This document shows, piece after piece, positions 59,801 through 64,000 of a stretch of DNA of 64,000 bases. Below the pieces are notes generated by a model that was given only the letters and a program-made list of their open reading frames with translations, had not been told where the DNA came from and searched no databases. The stretch is from positions 33,241,098 through 33,305,097 of the forward strand of contig OY540812.1 in assembly GCA_961205875.1 (NCBI GenBank), written 5' to 3'. The translations under genes and the position numbers were made by a program. Every line of letters starts with the position of its first letter. The stretch's first letter is position 1. This DNA comes from Sialis fuliginosa. Its lineage: Eukaryota > Arthropoda > Insecta > Megaloptera > Sialidae.

Positions 59801-61534
59801 GAAAACTTGAAAGAAAAAAATTCACCACAAACAAATTTTTATAAAAATTAAACGTAACCTAATGAGTTCATTTACCTTTTGCCAAAGAGTACTCTTTAAA
59901 ATTGAATTAGTCGTTATTTCACTAATTAAATGAGTTATTTTAAATTTCACTAAAAGAATAATGATTTTGAATCGTAAGTGGCGCCATTACAGCATTTATT
60001 TTTACTTCGATTTGTCAACGTTTATACATATATATATATGCGAATCAACTATTTTGAGTGAGTTATTAACAAAAATCAGGTAAGTCTATTTACACAAACC
60101 TTGAAAAAATCTATTCACAGTTAATTTTTAGTATATTTGCAATAAACGTTTTTTCATTAATTTTGATTCTTTAATAAATTAGCCTATAATAATTGATCTA
60201 TTCATAACTGAGATTGAAGTTAGGTTATTAATGATTAAGAGATTATTGTCGATTTTCTATTTATTTATGCTAATTAAATAATGAATGGGTAATATACTGT
60301 AGTAAACAATTGCGTAGAATAAAAAGATCTAAAATAATTAAACTACATTTTTTTTAAATCCTAAACAATAATTCCGTAGTCCACGCGAGTAAAGCCGCGG
60401 GTACAGCTAGTGTGTACATTTAATATATTTACTCATACGAAGTAATTTGTATATATATATTACACAATCTAATTTTACACCGTTAGCGATAGTTCAATAA
60501 CATTTAACAAATCATAGTTATTTTATATTTTATTAGGGTCATATATTACCACAAACGACTTTAGTCGTTTTTAGATACCTATCTACCTCTATGTTACATT
60601 TTAAATCCTATTCTTCCCCTCGTGACGTCACATACTTACAAATATTTAGAAGGCGAAAATATTTAAAAAAATTCTATAAATATTTTCGTTTTAAAATAGA
60701 CGTGACGTTACAGTAGCATGATTCCCCTCCCCATGTCACATTTGTTTGGTTATTTCATCTCTATTTACGCGTGACGTAATAAGTAATAAATTAACGACCC
60801 CTTAGGATCTGATAAAAATCCATTAGTTCGATTAACGTAAGATTACCCTGAGAAAATTTTCACTCGTTTTTCTCTGAAAAACTAAAAACTAGAACGAGTA
60901 ACCATAGCTAAACCTGACGAGGTTCCGATTTGGGATCGAATAAATTGAAATATTTTTCTATTAGGGTAGTGTTCTTATATAATTGACAACTAGGAGGTTT
61001 GAACCTGGGCGTTTTGCGTCCCGACCCCAAATTGCGCCATATTTACTTCGACTGCGACCCTCGTATGTATATTGTATATATTATAAATATTATACCCCTA
61101 TCATTATTTTTTAATATTTTACAAAAAGGGCAAAAGATCGTTGTAAACAGTACTAATATTTTTATGTCAAACACATACTTACAGTTTGCAGAAATAAACA
61201 ACTAATTCATAATATTTAAATGTCATTATTTTACTCTTATAGGCACTTTATAGATTCAAAAGAAACCTACCTATAGATAGGTAGATTATAAATAAAAATT
61301 ATAAATTTCTTTATAAGAAAATTTTATACATCTACCTGATTCATACGTATTATTCACTTGATAAACAATACTTCGATTTCCTTATTATAAATGAAGTACA
61401 TTCTTTGTAATGCAGTGGTGTAATGCAACTATTAATAAATTATTTCAGATCCAATAAAGCTTTCAAATCATGTTTCAACATTGTTTAAATATACAATTTT
61501 AAATTGTTCACAATAAAAAAATCAACTTCATTTT
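59801..61534. other. Repeat-derived and AT-rich sequence, no gene seen
   Basis: It contains an insect repeat tail (GTAAAGCCGCGGGTACAGCT at about 60.39 kb), a CGTGACGTCAC-rich patch with an inverse partner (60.62 and 60.70 kb), and a segment at about 61.0 kb similar to 25.0 kb (CCCCAAATTGCGCCATATTT). Confidence 0.45.
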
Positions 61535-62105
61535 TAGGGTTCCGAAGAAACCCTATTAATCTCACTTTGTCGTCCGTCCGTCCGTCCTTTTCACTCAAAG
61601 CTAAATAGCTCGTGAACTATATAAGCTAGAAACTTGAAATTTTTACTGAACATGTAAAATGACACCCTCTAGTAAAATATGTACAAAATTGAATAAATAA
61701 TTTTTCAGGAGGGGCAATTAGGAACTACAGCTATGTAAAAAAAATATTTTTTTTATACCAAGGCATGTGGCACGTTAAAATGTATAACCAAACAAGCGAA
61801 ATTTGACCTTTTTTCTATTTTTTTCTACATCAAAACCTAACTCTGTAACTACCGGCTCAAAAAATCTGAAAAAATGTGGTAACGAGGTTTTGGTGGGACT
61901 ACCAACGACAAATACTAAAGTCATCAATATAATTTTAAATTTTAAAATAATAGGGAGGGGTGTAATAGAATATTTTATTTTGATGGGTGTCAAAATATAG
62001 ATCTCAATTAGTAGAATTTGACACTTTTTATATTTTTTTCTAACTTAAAAATGAACCTGTAAGTGGTTCCAAATATTCCACGTAGTACGTACTTCGGAAC
62101 CCTTA
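61535..62105. mobile_element. GGGTTCCGAAG element, copy 3
   Basis: The ends are AGGGTTCCGAAG and CTTCGGAACCCT. The interior follows copy 1 (GACACCCTCTAGTAAAATAT; GTGGGACTACCAACGACAAA), with CCGTCCGTCCGTCC near the left end. The open frames at 61.8-62.0 kb, on both strands, are shadows inside the repeat. Confidence 0.7.
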
Positions 62106-63016
62106 TGGCATACACTCGTGTATGTCTTGCCCGAATTATTAGTTCTGAACCTACCTTCGTGCGTTAGATGACACACTTAGCTTATTATGATATTATATGT
62201 CAATTCCAATCATCTTCGTAAAATCATATGTAAATGAAGTTTCTATATTCATTTGAGTGATTAAAAAATGTAGCACCTTATTTGAAATAATAATATTATT
62301 CTATAAAAACAACTAATTGTAAGTATTTAAAAAATGTATACCATATATATAAATAATTATGTAATAATAGCCATATGTTTTTGATGCAATTAAACTCTAT
62401 AGTTTATAATTATCCAAATAGATATATAACTCTTACAATTAAAAGTTATCTAATATTTGAACAGTTGGCTGCAAAGAAATTAAATAATGACAGAAACTTA
62501 TCAGTTCCCACATTCAGTAAAGAGATAACTTTAAATAATAGCCAATTATTGGTTTATTGAAACACGATATTAGATATAGGTAGTCAAATTATATACTTTT
62601 TACAAAGCTTTTATTAACTTGCCCTGTAACTGATAATGTCACCCACTTCTAACTGTCGTATTAATTTGAAATTTTGTACACGTGTATCAGTCCAGTGACA
62701 ATGTAATATAGTAAGGTATCTAATATCGTTTTAAATTCAATATGACGGATGCCTCAAGAAGGCGTATGACCTTTTTCGTCACAACCCTCTTGATAAGGGG
62801 ATTAAATGAAAGGGTTTAACGGGTAGCTTACCATAAGCTATCTGACGTCAATCTAAACCTAATATGGGCACACAGGTAAAAATTGACTAGAGTCAAGAAA
62901 TCTGATTTATATATTGAGAAAACAATATTTTCTTAATATAAGATATTATTGTTTTCGTAATATACAGAATGATTTACAAAATAATTAAATATAAATAAAT
63001 ATATAATACAAAATTT
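62106..63016. other. AT-rich sequence, no gene seen
   Basis: No domain-bearing frame. A 61-codon frame at 62375-62560 shows no recognisable feature. Confidence 0.5.
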
Positions 63017-63868
63017 AACAGTGGATTCACGATGTTATTTTAAGCAAAAAATTTTTATATGAACAATAATGAACATGTATCCGAAAATTCTTCGTGAGGG
63101 CTGCTACAGTCTTCCAAAAAAATTTTCAAAAATTAGTGTTTATTTAATATGTAGATAATCCATTGTAATACAGTTATGAAATTTGATAACCGCTTTATTA
63201 TTAAAAAGCGTTATTGTTTTCCAGTATCAAACAATAATAATTTAAACCAGAGTTGTATGGGGCCAGTGAGCCCACCGATTTTTATTAAGTATTTTTTTCC
63301 CGAGTTGGATCTTGTAGAAGATTATATGACACAAAATACACAAAAATACGTATACTTTGTTTATTTGTCATAGGAGCAACCGTTTTCGAGAAATATCGAT
63401 AAAAAGAAAGTATTTCAGAATTTTGAATTTGAAAATTTCAGTTCCGGTACACTCCTAGTAATTTGGAGCTTTCATATTAAGTAAAATTCTGCAATACTTT
63501 CTTTTTATCGATATAACTTGAATACGGTTGATCATATGACAAAAGATCACATTATATTTTTGTGTATTTTGTGTCATATAATCTTCTGTAAGTACCCTAC
63601 AACAAAAAAATACTTCAAAAATATCGACAGGCTTGCTGGCCCCGGTCTAAATTATTATTTTTTGATACTGGATATCGATAACACTTATTAATAATAAAGA
63701 GGTTATCAAATTTTAAAACTGTATCACAATGGATTGTCTAGATATTAAATAAACACTAATTTTGGGATCATTTTTTGGAAGGCTGTAGTTCCCTTGCGAA
63801 TAATTTTCAAATACGTGTTCATAAAATATGAAGTTTTTTGCTTAAAATTACACCCTCGATATACAGTA
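63017..63868. mobile_element. Foldback element at the right edge
   Basis: The arms fold onto each other over nearly 0.4 kb. GTTATTTTAAGCAAAAAA, CAGTTATGAAATTTGATAAC, GACACAAAATACACAAAAAT and ATCGATAAAAAGAAAGTATT have inverse partners between 63.49 and 63.86 kb. Solo arm pieces lie at 32530-32720 and 39420-39560. The short open frame at 63176-63373 is arm sequence. Confidence 0.75.
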
Positions 63869-64000
63869 AATTTTTTTACACTAGCTGTAAATCCTTCTGT
63901 ATTAAATCTTCGTTTTTATCAGTGCAGGTAATGCTGCATTACAACAGCCAGTGGACAATTTAATTTTGTAGCAATCAGTGTATATGTTACCGGCAATGTA

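Noticed and set aside
60985..61020. GGTTTGAACCTGG as a tRNA B-box
   Set aside because: No A-box or cloverleaf fits around it, and the surrounding text recurs at 25.0 kb as a repeat.

Overview
This is a eukaryotic window, most likely from an insect genome. It is strongly AT-rich, protein-coding sequence is sparse and split by introns with GT..AG ends, and the space between is packed with small DNA transposons, foldback elements and dispersed repeats. The order cannot be fixed from the sequence. The insect reading rests on a chaoptin/artichoke-type leucine-rich-repeat (LRR) gene and on repeat families with tails of the '...GAAGCCGCGGGTA' kind that are common in insects.

Three coding objects are well supported. 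(1) A minus-strand LRR gene occupies about 8.5-19.3 kb. Four exons (19115-19292, 18440-18584, 12413-12523, 8508-11031) join in frame at consensus splice sites. They give 986 residues: signal peptide, cysteine-rich N-cap and a long run of LRRs. Exon 4 ends at a GTAAGT donor, so the C-terminal part lies further left, probably outside the window. (2) A complete pogo/Tigger-like DNA transposon fills 27115-30217. It has about 27-bp terminal inverted repeats, a TA target duplication and an intact 693-residue transposase with a DDD catalytic triad and a C-terminal PHD-type zinc finger. (3) A short terminal exon with a good acceptor lies at 57239-57377 on the minus strand. It is probably the 3' end of an unidentified gene running in from the right.

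Weaker coding-like segments lie at 4825-4968 and 33039-33203 (both minus). A decayed transposase zinc-finger remnant lies near 34.6-35.2 kb.

The rest is transposon landscape. Long foldback (palindromic) elements sit near 0.4-2.5, 5.1-5.9, 12.9-13.6, 14.4-14.8, 16.5-17.5, 20.9-21.9, 23.8-24.65, 41.3-42.1, 45.5-47.3 and 63.0-63.9 kb. Four of them share ATAC(C/A)GGGTG-like ends and a common internal order of motifs. hAT-like miniature elements with 8-bp duplications occur at 6270, 17822, 33756 and 39259. Other families recur in several copies, such as the GGGTTCCGAAG element, the CTGCCATGGGTGCC element and the GATCTACAA hairpin. Several insertions are nested two or three deep. A tandem array with a period near 138 bp lies at 47.4-47.9 kb. 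Two hammerhead-ribozyme-like cores, of the kind known from Penelope-like retroelements, lie at 1512-1540 and 17613-17640.

No rRNA, tRNA, CRISPR or bacterial-type operon was seen.
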